62,624 bases of DNA from an uncultured Oscillibacter sp. (GCA_910589315.1 CAJUTB010000013.1:1-62624), one strand, 5' to 3'; shown: positions 1-8,736, counted from the first letter of the stretch. Made by a program: numbers and translations. The notes: generated by a model not told the origin, from the sequence alone.

Positions 1-2
1 TC

Positions 3-74
3 TATGTAGGTACAAAGAAATTGGTCAAGCGAAAAGAATTTGAAGAGTTTGTTAGCAAAAAAACAGTGATCTAA
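3..74 (+). CDS. xis: Excisionase-type DNA-binding protein, C-terminal end (partial)
   Basis: Only the last 23 codons are in the window. They read YVGTKKLVKRKEFEEFVSKK followed by four residues and a TAA stop. This lysine-rich ending resembles the C-terminus of small excisionase/HTH_17 proteins, which help the integrase excise the element. Its position just upstream of a tyrosine integrase is the usual xis-int arrangement. The call rests on this short tail and on context. Confidence 0.5.
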   Translation, partial: YVGTKKLVKRKEFEEFVSKKTVI

Positions 75-115
75 CGCCAGTTCCTATTGAGATATATGGA
101 CTATTATGATAAAAT

Positions 116-140
116 AGAGCCATTGCATTGGCTCTTTTTC
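116..140 (+). terminator. Rho-independent terminator after xis
   Basis: The stem AGAGCCA/TGGCTCT (116-122 and 129-135) with a six-base loop is followed by a run of T. It lies between the excisionase stop and the int start, so int may be partly insulated from xis or attenuated. Confidence 0.65.
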
Positions 141-165
141 TTATAGTAGGAAAGGAGCGCACCTC

Positions 166-1347
166 ATGGGAAAGAACTTAAAAGGGAAAGAATGCGGCAA
201 GGGCATCTGCCAAAGGAAGGATGGTTTTTATTACGCAAGATTTGTAGATAAGCATGGAAAGCGCCACGAGAAGTATGTTCCTACACTTCCAGAGGCACGG
301 AACTGGTTGGAGGAAGCTCGATTTGCAGATACGCATGACAATATTCTTGTTCCATCGGATATGACTGTGGACACATGGTTTGAGTTTTGGCAAGAGAATA
401 TGATTGCGGACTTGGCACCGAATACTCGTAGAAACTACCGGGAGCGGTATGTTCACAATATTCAGCCTGTGATTGGTGGTATGCTGCTGTCGAACGTCAA
501 ACCTATGCACTGCAAGGTCGTCCTCAACAGGATGGAAGCAGATTATGCTGGATCGACAATTCGTCAAGCATATATTACGATGGGGACCATGTTCAAATCA
601 GCATTGATGAATGACCTGATTATTAAACATCCTATGAATGGGGTTCGTTACTCTAAGCCTGTTCGAGCAGTGGATGATATCAAGTATCTTACTGTGGAAG
701 AGCAGGGGAAATTCTTGGAAACCGCACAAAGGTCACATAACTATGCGCAGTACGCACTGATATTAGAAACGGGATTGCGTACTGGTGAACTAATTGGGTT
801 GACATGGGATGCTATTGATTGGGAAAAACGGACTTTGACTGTCAATAAGACTCTAGAGTATCGGCATAAACAAGCCTTTTGGAGGGCTGGTCCACCCAAA
901 ACCCAGCAAAGTTATCGAACGATCCCTTTGACTAACCGAGCATATGAGATACTTCGGGGCGTGGAGTTAAGTCGAGCTTCCCGGAAAGAATCTCCAATGC
1001 TCTCGCAAACCCTGGAGTATATCGACCGGCGAACGGGTGTCAAATCTCAGCTTATTATGCGAGATCTGGTCTTCATCAATTTCCGAACTGGGATGCCGAA
1101 CAAGAACAGCTCCTATGATACCCACCTGTATAAGCTTTGCGATGAGGCGGGAATCAAGCGATTTTGTATGCACGCGCTTCGCCATACCTATGCAACTCGG
1201 GCAATTGAGAGTGGTATGCAGCCAAAGGTTTTGCAGAAACTGCTCGGTCATGCCAGCATAAAAACGACGATGGATCGCTATGTTCATGTGACTGATGATT
1301 CTATGGCACATGCAGTAAAGCAATTTGAATCTCACCAAAGCGCCTGA
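166..1347 (+). CDS. int: Tyrosine recombinase (Tn916-type integrase)
   Basis: Catalyses site-specific integration and excision of the element at the left of the window through a covalent 3'-phosphotyrosine intermediate. The 393-residue protein has the three expected parts: an N-terminal arm-binding domain (about 1-60, with the FYYARFVDKHGKR strand pattern), a SAM-like core-binding domain (about 65-160) and a catalytic domain. Catalytic residues are visible as the Arg in TGLRTGE (about 206), the HALR box in HALRHTYATR (about 336), the His in LGHASIKTT (about 361) and the tyrosine in MDRYVHV (about 372). The start ATG follows AAAGGAG. Length matches Tn916 integrase (about 405 residues). The gene looks intact. 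Confidence 0.93.
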   Translation: MGKNLKGKECGKGICQRKDGFYYARFVDKHGKRHEKYVPTLPEARNWLEEARFADTHDNILVPSDMTVDTWFEFWQENMIADLAPNTRRNYRERYVHNIQPVIGGMLLSNVKPMHCKVVLNRMEADYAGSTIRQAYITMGTMFKSALMNDLIIKHPMNGVRYSKPVRAVDDIKYLTVEEQGKFLETAQRSHNYAQYALILETGLRTGELIGLTWDAIDWEKRTLTVNKTLEYRHKQAFWRAGPPKTQQSYRTIPLTNRAYEILRGVELSRASRKESPMLSQTLEYIDRRTGVKSQLIMRDLVFINFRTGMPNKNSSYDTHLYKLCDEAGIKRFCMHALRHTYATRAIESGMQPKVLQKLLGHASIKTTMDRYVHVTDDSMAHAVKQFESHQSA

Positions 1348-1467
1348 ATCGGATGGTGTGGCGGGATGTAATGTGGATCAGATCATAGAAAGCAGGCGAT
1401 GTGAACTTAGCAGCAAAGAGTGGCTGGATGGCCATAACTCTATATATCTAAACATACCTAAATGCGA

Positions 1468-1487
1468 AAATGGTGTATAAATGGTGT
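1468..1487 (+). repeat. Paired AAATGGTGT direct repeats near the element end
   Basis: AAATGGTGT occurs at 1468-1476 and again at 1479-1487, exactly 11 bp apart, about one helical turn. It lies outside the integrase gene, where Tn916-type elements carry DR2 arm-type sites for the integrase N-terminal domain. The role is inferred from spacing and location. Confidence 0.45.
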
Positions 1488-1543
1488 GGTAGACATCATT
1501 CAAGCACCGGAAACCCTTGAAAAATCAGGAGGTAGAGAGAATT

Positions 1544-2653
1544 ATGAAATTAGGAATCGTAGGACTTCCAAACGTCGGCAAGTCGACGCTGTTCAATGCG
1601 ATCACAAACGCCGGTGCGGAGAGCGCGAACTATCCGTTTTGCACCATCGACCCGAATGTTGGTATGGTGGCCGTTCCGGACGAGCGTCTGGACAAGCTGG
1701 CGGAGATGTACCAGCCGGACAAAAAGACCCCGGCGGTGATTGAGTTCGTGGATATTGCGGGCTTGGTCAAGGGGGCCAGCAAGGGCGCGGGCCTCGGCAA
1801 CAAATTCCTGGCGAACATCCGGGAGACGGACGCCATCATCCATGTAGTCCGCTGCTTTGACGACGAGAACATTATGCACGTGGTTGCAGACGCCGGAACC
1901 AGCGTGCCGGTGGACCCCAAGGGCGATATGGAGGCCATTGACCTGGAACTGATCATGGCGGACCTGGAGATGGTAAACCGCCGGATTGAGAAGGCCCAAA
2001 AGGCCGCGAAGGGCGACAAAAAATTTCTCCATGAAGTGGAGGTCTTCCAGTCGCTGGCCAAGCATCTGGACGCTGGAAAATCCGCCCGGACTTACGATTG
2101 TTCCAGCGAGGACGCCGCCCTGATCGCCACATCCGATCTTCTGACCCTCAAGCCGGTGATTTACGCCGCCAACACCGACGAGGACGGTTTTTCGCACCTG
2201 GACGGCAACCAGTATTACCAGCAGGTCTGTGAGATTGCCGCCGCCGAAGGCAGTCAGGTTCTGCCGATCTGCGCCAAGCTGGAACAGGACATCGCAGAGC
2301 TGGAAGGGGAGGAGCGGCAGCTTTTCCTGGACGAGCTGGGGATTCAGGAATCCGGTTTGGACCGGCTGATCAAGTGTTCCTACGCGCTTCTGGGCCTGAT
2401 CTCGTTCCTGACCTACGGAAAGGACGAATGCCGCGCCTGGACGGTGAAGAAGGGTACGAAGGCCCCCCAGGCCGCCGGAAAAATCCACACGGATTTGGAG
2501 CGTGGGTTCATCCGTGCGGAGGTTCTTGCTTACGCAGATATGGAGAAGTGCGGCAGCGCCGCCGCCGCGAAGGAAAAGGGACTTCTTCGGATTGAGGGGA
2601 AAGAATACGTGGTGCAGGACGGCGACATGATCTATTTCCGGCACAACGAATAA
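1544..2653 (+). CDS. ychF: Redox-regulated ATPase YchF (Obg-like ATPase)
   Basis: A universally conserved TRAFAC-class P-loop protein of the OLA1/YchF family, which binds ATP in preference to GTP and associates with ribosomes. The 369 residues open with KLGIVGLPNVGKST (Walker A/G1), contain DIAGLVKGA (G3) and NTDED in place of the GTPase NKxD signature, as expected for an ATP-specific member. A coiled-coil insertion (about 110-190) and a C-terminal TGS domain ending near VQDGDMIYFR follow. The ATG at 1544 is preceded by AGGAGG; an in-frame upstream start at 1517 lacks such a site. The gene is the first chromosomal gene after the integrative element. Confidence 0.96.
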   Translation: MKLGIVGLPNVGKSTLFNAITNAGAESANYPFCTIDPNVGMVAVPDERLDKLAEMYQPDKKTPAVIEFVDIAGLVKGASKGAGLGNKFLANIRETDAIIHVVRCFDDENIMHVVADAGTSVPVDPKGDMEAIDLELIMADLEMVNRRIEKAQKAAKGDKKFLHEVEVFQSLAKHLDAGKSARTYDCSSEDAALIATSDLLTLKPVIYAANTDEDGFSHLDGNQYYQQVCEIAAAEGSQVLPICAKLEQDIAELEGEERQLFLDELGIQESGLDRLIKCSYALLGLISFLTYGKDECRAWTVKKGTKAPQAAGKIHTDLERGFIRAEVLAYADMEKCGSAAAAKEKGLLRIEGKEYVVQDGDMIYFRHNE

Positions 2654-2680
2654 CGAATGACCTTGGATAACATCAGAAAA

Positions 2681-2705
2681 GGCGGACGCAGCGCGTCCGC
2701 CTTAG
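2681..2705. terminator. Terminator between ychF and the Crp/Fnr gene
   Basis: The stem GGCGGACG (2681-2688) pairs with CGTCCGCC (2694-2701) around a CAGCG loop, preceded by AAAA and followed by TTA. It sits between two convergent genes and may serve both strands. Confidence 0.6.
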
Positions 2706-2727
2706 CCATTGCCTGACAGCCGGTATT

Positions 2728-3378
2728 TTATTGAATGGTAAACTGCCGCCCGCTGGAACGGACGACGCCCTGTTCCCGCAGATGCTTCAGCTCGCGCATC
2801 ATCGCGCTGCGGTCCGTGGCGATATAGTCGGCAAGGGTGCTGAGGGAGAAGGGGAGCGTAAACGTATTGTTGTCCGCCTGGTGGGAGAGCTGGCGGAAGT
2901 AGCACAGCAGCTTTTCCCGAATCGACCGCCGGGAGAGAACGTCCACCCGCTGGGAGAGAGCCTGGGCCTTATCGGCCATGAGCCGAAGCATATTCTGGAC
3001 AAGGATGCTGTGCCGCTGGCAGGCGTGCTCGCAACGGCTTAATATGTGGGCATAGTCAAGGAAAAGCACTTCACACGGCGTCTGGCACACCACTTCCAGG
3101 CTGTCGCCCACGGCCCCGGCAAAGGCCAGGGTTTTCCCAAACACGCCGCCGGGACCGAAGGTTTCCAGCACGGTGGAAATTCCTTCCTCGTCGATGCGGA
3201 GAAGCGCCGCCTCGCCCTGTTCCACAATGCCCACGGCGTCGTTGTTGAAATCGTAGATCAATTCGTCCGCGCGAAAGCTCTTACGCACCGCCTGAAAACA
3301 CGTCAGCATCTCCTGACATTCTACGCAGCTGATGCCGTCAAAAAGGGGATTTCTGGTCAGCTCCTGGTTGTTCTGCAT
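2728..3378 (-). CDS. Crp/Fnr family transcriptional regulator
   Basis: The 216-residue protein has an N-terminal cyclic-nucleotide-binding-like jelly roll (about 20-130, including GEAALLRIDEEG and GPGGVFGKTLAF) and a C-terminal winged helix of the HTH_Crp type (about 150-215, with LADYIATDRSAMMRELKHLREQG). Two cysteines at the N-terminus (CVECQEMLTC) recall Fnr-type sensors, but a full Fe-S motif is not evident, so the effector is unknown. The ATG at 3378 is preceded by AGGAAAGGATG. It is divergent from the CBS-domain gene, which makes that gene a possible target. This link is inferred. Confidence 0.88.
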   Translation of the reverse strand: MQNNQELTRNPLFDGISCVECQEMLTCFQAVRKSFRADELIYDFNNDAVGIVEQGEAALLRIDEEGISTVLETFGPGGVFGKTLAFAGAVGDSLEVVCQTPCEVLFLDYAHILSRCEHACQRHSILVQNMLRLMADKAQALSQRVDVLSRRSIREKLLCYFRQLSHQADNNTFTLPFSLSTLADYIATDRSAMMRELKHLREQGVVRSSGRQFTIQ

Positions 3379-3668
3379 AAAAAGCTCATCCTTTCCTGTT
3401 GCATATATCACAACAATAATCATAACAGGTTCTGTCCCAAATGTAAAGCCTTTTTGCGGATTTTTACAAAACCTTCCGCCCCAAGGGATTCCTGGAAACG
3501 AACAGGCAGTCCATGGGGAATTTTACGATTCCTGGGCAAACTTCACAAAATGTTCACCAAATTCGGCCGCTGTTCCTGTATATTTATTATTAGAAAGTTA
3601 CCAAAGACCGAACCCAACCCAAGCGGCGGAACGCCGTCCCGTAAACTGCCTGGAAAAGAGGAGGCACT

Positions 3669-4112
3669 GTGAACATCGCCTATTATCTGCTCCCGAAACA
3701 CTGTGTTACATACCTGTATGACGACCAATCCTTCCGCCAGGGCCTGGAGAAAATGCGGTATCATGGCTATACCGCGATTCCTGTGATCACCCGCAAGGGC
3801 CGGTATGTCGGCACCATCAGCGAAGGAGATTTCCTCTGGCAGCTGTTTCCCGAGGGGACCTCGTCCTGTCCATGCTCCCGCAAGGAACTGGAAAAACGGT
3901 GCATCCGCGACCTTCTGCGGAAGGACCATTATCCGCCCGTCCGCATCACGGCCACCATGGAGGAATTGGTCACCAGCGCCATGAATCAAAACTTCATTCC
4001 TGTGGTGGACGATCTTGGCAGCTTCATCGGTATTATCACACGCCGCGACATCATTCGGAACCTGTCGGAGCGAACGAACACGACAAGCGGAGCCTTACGG
4101 AAAATCGTATAG
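3669..4112 (+). CDS. CBS domain-containing protein
   Basis: A 147-residue protein made of two CBS motifs (about 20-60 and 85-140), the tandem arrangement that forms one Bateman module binding adenosyl ligands such as AMP or ATP. The second half ends with IGIITRRDIIRNLSE, a classic CBS ending. No enzyme or channel domain is attached, so it is a free-standing sensor or regulator subunit. Translation probably starts at GTG 3669 after GAGGAGG. About 290 bp separate it from the divergent Crp/Fnr gene start. Confidence 0.87.
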   Translation: MNIAYYLLPKHCVTYLYDDQSFRQGLEKMRYHGYTAIPVITRKGRYVGTISEGDFLWQLFPEGTSSCPCSRKELEKRCIRDLLRKDHYPPVRITATMEELVTSAMNQNFIPVVDDLGSFIGIITRRDIIRNLSERTNTTSGALRKIV

Positions 4113-4133
4113 GCGGCTTCTGCCGCCGGTGAC

Positions 4134-4160
4134 AGGCCGCCCCTAGAGGGCGGCCTTGCA
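4134..4160 (+). terminator. Hairpin after the CBS gene
   Basis: AGGCCGCCC (4134-4142) pairs with GGGCGGCCT (4148-4156) around CTAGA. The T tract is weak, so termination may be partial before nnr. Confidence 0.45.
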
Positions 4161-4196
4161 TATGAAAAAAGGAATGACAAAACAGGAGGACATCTT

Positions 4197-5747
4197 ATGA
4201 AACTGGCATCTGCGGCCCAAATGCGGGAACTTGACCGGCGGGCCATTGAAATTTGGAACATCCCGTCCATCGACTTGATGGAACGCGCGGCGGAAAGCGT
4301 TGCCCGTGCCGCGCTGGACCTTCTGCCGGAACGGCCGGGCAAGTGCCGGGGCGCGGTTTTCTGCGGCGCGGGCAACAACGGCGGGGACGGCATTGCCGCG
4401 GCGCGGCTGCTGTTTCTGGCGGGCCTGCGGGTACGGGTATTCCTGGTGGGCGATTACGAAAAACTGACCCCCGACGCCATGGAAGAAACGGCCCGCTTGA
4501 GCGAGTGCGGAATAGAACTGGAATCATTTCTTCCCGAAGATGTTAACCAGTCCGCATGGGCCAGGAGCAGCCAGGTGGTGATCGACGCGATTTTCGGCGT
4601 GGGCCTGTCCCGGGCCATCGACCCAGATTCCAGATACGCCGCCGCCGTTCAGCTGATGAACCGGTGTCCCGGCGCAGTGGTTGCGGCGGACATTGCCAGC
4701 GGCGTGGAGGCCGACACGGGCCGTATCTTAGGCTGTGCCGTCCGGGCAGACAAAACGGTGACGTTCACCCTGCCGAAAATCGGGCAGGCCGTCGGGGACG
4801 GCGCGGTTTTCTCCGGTACAGTAGAGGTGGCTGACATCGGCATTCCCGTCACGCTCCAGCGGGAGACCGTCTGTCCCGTTCAGACGGTAGAGGCGGAGTT
4901 TGCGCGCCTGGCGGTCCCCCGCCGGAAGCCCGACGGCCACAAGGGAGATTTCGGCAAAGTCCTCATTGTGGGCGGGTCCGCGGCCTACACCGGCGCGCCG
5001 TATCTCACAACCCTGGGGGCGGCGCACTCTGGCTGCGGCCTGGTTTTTCTGGGCGTTCCCAACCCCATTTGGTCAATTGAAGCGATGCGCTGTGTTTCCG
5101 CCATGCCGTTTCCCCTGCCCGCCGGGCAGAGCGGAGGCTTGAGCCGGAAAGCCCTTCCGGCGGTTTTGGAAAAGCTGAGCCATTGCGATGTTCTGGCCAT
5201 CGGCCCCGGCCTGGGGCGGGACGAGGACACCGCAAAACTGGTGCGGGAAGCGCTTCTGAAAACAGAAAAACCGGTGGTGCTGGACGCCGACGGCATAAAC
5301 GCGCTGGAAGGACATATAGATATCTTGGACCAGCGTCGCGGACGAACCACCATCCTCACGCCTCATGACGGCGAGTTTGCCCGCCTGGGCGGACGGCTGG
5401 CCAAGCTGGGACGGGCGGAGACGGCCCGCCGGTTTGCCCAGGCCCATGCCTGCATTCTGGTGCTGAAAGGCCACCGGACGATTACTGCCACGCCCGCCGG
5501 AAACCTGCTGGTGAATACCACAGGCGGCTCCGGTCTGGCAAAGGGCGGAAGCGGCGACGTGCTGACGGGCCTGATTGCCTCGCTGCTGGCCCAGGGGGCC
5601 CCGGCGGCAGGCGCGGCGGCGGGAGGCGTCTGGCTGCACGGCCGCGCCGGAGACCTGGCGTCGGAACGCCTGACGCCTTACTGCATGACGCCGGAGGATA
5701 TGGCCGCGGAGCTGCCAAACGTTTTTCGGGAACTGGAAATATCCTGA
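4197..5747 (+). CDS. nnr: Bifunctional NAD(P)H-hydrate repair enzyme (epimerase/dehydratase)
   Basis: Repairs hydrated NADH and NADPH: the N-terminal YjeF_N domain (about 1-215, with CGAGNNGGDGIAAARLL) epimerises R- and S-NAD(P)HX, and the C-terminal ribokinase-like domain (about 220-510, with GSAAYTGAPYL and the signature NTTGGSGLAKGGSGDVLTG) dehydrates S-NAD(P)HX at the expense of ADP or ATP. The 516-residue fused form is the usual one in bacteria. The ATG follows AGGAGGACATCTT. It is followed closely by a lipoprotein gene and alr on the same strand, an arrangement (nnr near alr) seen in other Firmicutes. Confidence 0.95.
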   Translation: MKLASAAQMRELDRRAIEIWNIPSIDLMERAAESVARAALDLLPERPGKCRGAVFCGAGNNGGDGIAAARLLFLAGLRVRVFLVGDYEKLTPDAMEETARLSECGIELESFLPEDVNQSAWARSSQVVIDAIFGVGLSRAIDPDSRYAAAVQLMNRCPGAVVAADIASGVEADTGRILGCAVRADKTVTFTLPKIGQAVGDGAVFSGTVEVADIGIPVTLQRETVCPVQTVEAEFARLAVPRRKPDGHKGDFGKVLIVGGSAAYTGAPYLTTLGAAHSGCGLVFLGVPNPIWSIEAMRCVSAMPFPLPAGQSGGLSRKALPAVLEKLSHCDVLAIGPGLGRDEDTAKLVREALLKTEKPVVLDADGINALEGHIDILDQRRGRTTILTPHDGEFARLGGRLAKLGRAETARRFAQAHACILVLKGHRTITATPAGNLLVNTTGGSGLAKGGSGDVLTGLIASLLAQGAPAAGAAAGGVWLHGRAGDLASERLTPYCMTPEDMAAELPNVFRELEIS

Positions 5748-5766
5748 AGCAAGAGGAGGTTTTTCG

Positions 5767-6363
5767 GTGCGCGGTTGGAAGTGCGTACCAATGATAACCC
5801 TGTGTCTGCTGCTGGCTGGCTGCGGCGGCACAGAGGAAACCGTCAGCCTGCGGGACCGCTACCACGATATGCAGGGCTGTTCCATGGAAGCCGCGGTTTC
5901 CTGCGAGCAGGACGGCCTTGCCTGGGAAGCGGTTCTGCACTGCGAGTATGTCCCGGGCGGGGAGAGTACGGTGGAGGTGCTGTCGCCGGAGACCATCGCG
6001 GGCGTCAAGGCCGTGCTGGACGAGACGGAGTGGCATTTGGAATACGAGGGCGACAGCCTTAACGCCGGAACCGTCAGTGAAGAAGCCATCAGTCCGGCGG
6101 CGTGCCTGCCCCGGCTGATGAACGCTCTGCGGGACGGATGGCTGCTGGAGGAAAACGAGGAGAATTGGAACGACGTCCCCTGTACGCGGATTACCGTCGA
6201 CCAGAGCGGGAACCAGAACAGGAAAATTCTCTCCACCGTCTGGCTGCGGCAGGAGGACGGGACGCCTCTGCGGGGAGAAATCGCCGTGGAGAACGAAATA
6301 ATTTTGACGGCGGAGTTTACGAGCTTTGCTTTTTATGATACAATAGCGGACGATGCGGCGTAG
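5767..6363 (+). CDS. Predicted lipoprotein, unknown function
   Basis: A 198-residue protein with a short signal peptide and lipobox LLLAGC (cysteine near residue 19), so it is probably anchored to the outer face of the membrane. The remainder, with alternating short strands such as STVEVLSPETIAGVKAVLD and EGDSLNAGTVSE, resembles LolA/LppX-like lipoprotein folds, but no family signature is certain. The start is GTG 5767 after AGAGGAGG. It lies between nnr and alr with short gaps, so it is probably part of the same operon. Confidence 0.75.
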   Translation: MRGWKCVPMITLCLLLAGCGGTEETVSLRDRYHDMQGCSMEAAVSCEQDGLAWEAVLHCEYVPGGESTVEVLSPETIAGVKAVLDETEWHLEYEGDSLNAGTVSEEAISPAACLPRLMNALRDGWLLEENEENWNDVPCTRITVDQSGNQNRKILSTVWLRQEDGTPLRGEIAVENEIILTAEFTSFAFYDTIADDAA

Positions 6364-6395
6364 CGTCGTAAATTACACCAAAAGAGGCGGCTTTT

Positions 6396-7589
6396 ATGAA
6401 AGCAGAGATCCCGCGCCGGACTTGGGCGGAAATTGACCTGGACGCACTGACCCACAATTACCAGCAGGCCCGGCGGAAAACCGGACCGGACGTCCGGTAT
6501 CTGGGCGTGGTCAAGGCGGACGCCTACGGTCACGGCGCGATACAGGTGGCGCGGCATTTGGAAACTCTTGGCGCGGATTATCTGGCAGTTGCCAATATGG
6601 ACGAGGCGCGGGAGCTGCGTCAAAACGGCGTTGCGGCTCCGCTTCTGATTTTCGGCCATACGCCGCCGGAATGGACGGAACAGCTAATCAAATATCGCCT
6701 GACACAAACGGTTTCCAGCCTGGAAGCGGCGGAAGGGTACAATTCCGCCGCGGCGGCCTGCGGCGGAACGCTGCGGGTTCATATCAAGGTGGATACCGGT
6801 ATGTCCCGCCTGGGTTTTCCGGTGTGGAACCGTCTTTTAGAGGGCGTGGAGGCAATTTCCAAAGCCTGCGCCCTTCCGGGCTTGGACGCAGAGGGCATCT
6901 TCACCCATTTCGCCGTTTCGGACGAAGACTCCCCCGAGAGCGAAGCCTACACCCGAAAACAGTTCGCCCTGTTCCGTCAAGCGCTGGACGCGCTGGAGGC
7001 CAAGGGCCGGACGTTCGCCCTGCGCCACTGCGCCAACAGCGGCGCGTTTGCCCGTTATCCGGAATTGTACCTGGACATGGTGCGTCCCGGCATCGCGCTG
7101 TATGGCGTGGGCGGCGACGCGGAACGTTTGGGCCTCCGTCCGGTCATGACGCTGAAATCCTGCATTTACTCCGTCAAGAATTTTGGCCCGGAAACGGATA
7201 TCAGCTATGGAAGGACCTTCCGAACGCAAAAAGACGCCCGGATCGGCGTTCTGCCCCTTGGCTATGCCGACGGCCTGCTCCGCAGTCTCTCCAACCGCAT
7301 GGCGGTTCAGACGGCACAAGGCCCCGCGCCCCTGGCGGGCCGTATCTGCATGGATATGTGCATGGTGGATTTGACCGGGCTGGACAGCGTGGGCCTTGGA
7401 GATGAGGTGGAGATTTTCGGAACCCGGCAGCGGGTGGATACGCTGGCTGCGCTTGCGGGAACCATTCCCTATGAACTGACCTGCGCCGTAAGCAAACGCG
7501 TGCCCCGCGTGTACAAGCGGGGCGGGGAAACGGCAGAAACCAGCCTGCGGCTCTTGCTGCAAGACACCGGAAACCTGTCCGGCGCATAA
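6396..7589 (+). CDS. alr: Alanine racemase
   Basis: PLP-dependent enzyme that converts L-alanine to D-alanine for peptidoglycan synthesis. The PLP lysine is Lys40 in VVKADAYGHG; the second catalytic base is the tyrosine of ISYGRTF (about 271). The N-terminal TIM-barrel and C-terminal beta domain (with LAGRICMDMCMVDLT) are complete at 397 residues. The start ATG is preceded by AAGAGGCGG. It stands between a lipoprotein gene and mazF, the same neighbourhood as alr in Bacilli. Confidence 0.96.
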   Translation: MKAEIPRRTWAEIDLDALTHNYQQARRKTGPDVRYLGVVKADAYGHGAIQVARHLETLGADYLAVANMDEARELRQNGVAAPLLIFGHTPPEWTEQLIKYRLTQTVSSLEAAEGYNSAAAACGGTLRVHIKVDTGMSRLGFPVWNRLLEGVEAISKACALPGLDAEGIFTHFAVSDEDSPESEAYTRKQFALFRQALDALEAKGRTFALRHCANSGAFARYPELYLDMVRPGIALYGVGGDAERLGLRPVMTLKSCIYSVKNFGPETDISYGRTFRTQKDARIGVLPLGYADGLLRSLSNRMAVQTAQGPAPLAGRICMDMCMVDLTGLDSVGLGDEVEIFGTRQRVDTLAALAGTIPYELTCAVSKRVPRVYKRGGETAETSLRLLLQDTGNLSGA

Positions 7590-7779
7590 GATAGCGTGGG
7601 GCGAGGACGCCGGAGCTTTGCCCTCCCGATATCGTTCCAAAAAAACGTGGCGGCGAACGCAATTGTTTCTCAACGGAAGGGTATAAATTCCGGAACTGCG
7701 TGGGAGAATGAAAGTGGCCTCACCGAACGGAGGAAATTCGTTTGGTGACGGGTACTTCTTTCGGCGGAGTGTGAACTTT

Positions 7780-8148
7780 GTGGATACGAGTGTCAAGCGT
7801 GGCGATATTTACTATGCCGATCTCTCCCCGGTGGTGGGCAGCGAACAGGGCGGCGTCCGGCCGGTTCTGATCATTCAGAACGACACCGGCAACCGCTTCA
7901 GTCCCACCGTGATTGCGGCAGCCATTACCTCCCAGACGGGCAAGGCCCGGCTGCCGACACATATTGACCTTCCCGTGGACCAGAGCTGCGGCTTGAGCCG
8001 GGATTCCGTAGTCCTTCTGGAACAGGTGCGGACCCTGGACAAAAAGCGGCTTCGCGAGCGTATGGGCCATGTGGAGGAAAATGTGATGACAAAGGTGGAT
8101 CTGGCAATCGCGGTCAGCTTCGGGCTGCCACACGACCAACTGGTTTGA
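7780..8148 (+). CDS. mazF: Type II toxin-antitoxin toxin, MazF/PemK family endoribonuclease
   Basis: MazF proteins cleave single-stranded mRNA at short motifs. The core family blocks are clear: VKRGDIYYADLSPVVGSEQ, then GVRPVLIIQND, the TSQTG loop and EQVRTLDKKRL. GTG 7780 is taken as start because GGCGGAG lies 10 bases upstream; GTG 7771 is possible. In Bacillus the order is alr, antitoxin gene, mazF. Here no antitoxin reading frame is seen in the 190 bp between alr and mazF, so the toxin appears to lack its usual partner. Confidence 0.92.
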   Translation: MDTSVKRGDIYYADLSPVVGSEQGGVRPVLIIQNDTGNRFSPTVIAAAITSQTGKARLPTHIDLPVDQSCGLSRDSVVLLEQVRTLDKKRLRERMGHVEENVMTKVDLAIAVSFGLPHDQLV

Positions 8149-8150
8149 TT

Positions 8151-8200
8151 GTTTTCCGGCGGGGATTTTCTCCCTGGGAGAACCCCGCCGGAAAACCGAA
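8151..8200 (+). terminator. Large hairpin after mazF
   Basis: A 14-bp outer stem (GTTTTCCGGCGGGG, 8151-8164, with its complement ending at 8196) encloses a second perfect stem TTCTCCC/GGGAGAA. The mazF stop is immediately before it. There is no long T run on the plus strand, so it may also stabilise the mRNA. Confidence 0.55.
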
Positions 8201-8214
8201 AAATGGAGGTACAT

Positions 8215-8715
8215 ATGAGAAAGAACCGATGGTTTTTGCGAATGGTGTCGCTTCTGGCCCTGAGCGGCGTGCTGATGACGACGGCCACCCTGGCAACGGA
8301 AGCCGGTTCCACCGGCGACCCGCTGGTGTCCCTCAGTTACCTGAACGATACGTTTTTGAATGAAATCATGCAGCGGGTGGATCAGAAAATAGCCGGGTAT
8401 ACCGGACAAGCCCCGTCCCAGGGGACAACGGCCGGGAGCAGTTCTTCCGCCGCGTCGTTCACGGTGGTGACGCTTTTTGACGGACAAGTCCTCACGGGAG
8501 AGGTGGGCTGTGAAGTGATGCTCCGCATTGGAAACGCCGTCTGCATTGCGTCCGGACAGCCGGGCCTGGTGGACGAGACCACCGCCGGGACCTTGAACAA
8601 CGGCGGCGCGCTGGTGGAAAACCATCTGTACATGATGACCATTGAAGGCCGGGGCGTTCAGGCCGCTGCGCCCACGACCAAGCTGATGGTTCGGGGCGGC
8701 TACACGATTTCCTGA
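8215..8715 (+). CDS. Secreted or membrane-anchored protein, unknown function
   Basis: The 166-residue protein has a signal-like N-terminus (MRKNRWFLRMVSLLALSGVL) with an Ala-Thr-rich cleavage region, a Ser-rich linker (about 68-80) and a C-terminal glycine-rich domain with LFDGQVLTGEVGCEVMLRIG and a closing LMVRGGYTIS. The tail part is similar in style to small SH3-like or stalk-type domains found in clostridial cell-surface proteins, but I do not recognise the family. ATG 8215 is preceded by ATGGAGGT. Confidence 0.7.
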   Translation: MRKNRWFLRMVSLLALSGVLMTTATLATEAGSTGDPLVSLSYLNDTFLNEIMQRVDQKIAGYTGQAPSQGTTAGSSSSAASFTVVTLFDGQVLTGEVGCEVMLRIGNAVCIASGQPGLVDETTAGTLNNGGALVENHLYMMTIEGRGVQAAAPTTKLMVRGGYTIS

Positions 8716-8736
8716 GAAACGAGCGGAGGTGCGCCT

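Larger units (their letters stand above)
1..1500. mobile_element. Right end of a Tn916-like integrative element
   Basis: The 3' end of an excisionase-like gene, a terminator and a complete tyrosine integrase lie in the xis-int order used by Tn916-family elements, with the chromosomal gene ychF starting about 200 bp after int. The element body lies left of the window. The exact junction is not visible because only one end is present. It most likely falls between about 1440 and 1510, where AT-rich sequence and paired 9-bp repeats occur before the ychF ribosome binding site. Confidence 0.6.

Noticed and set aside
1550..2644. Long open frame on the minus strand across ychF
   Set aside because: Mirror of a GC-rich gene; no start signals, no family, full overlap with a certain gene.
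5073..5831. Long minus-strand frame across nnr
   Set aside because: Codon bias artefact in GC-rich DNA; nnr is certain.
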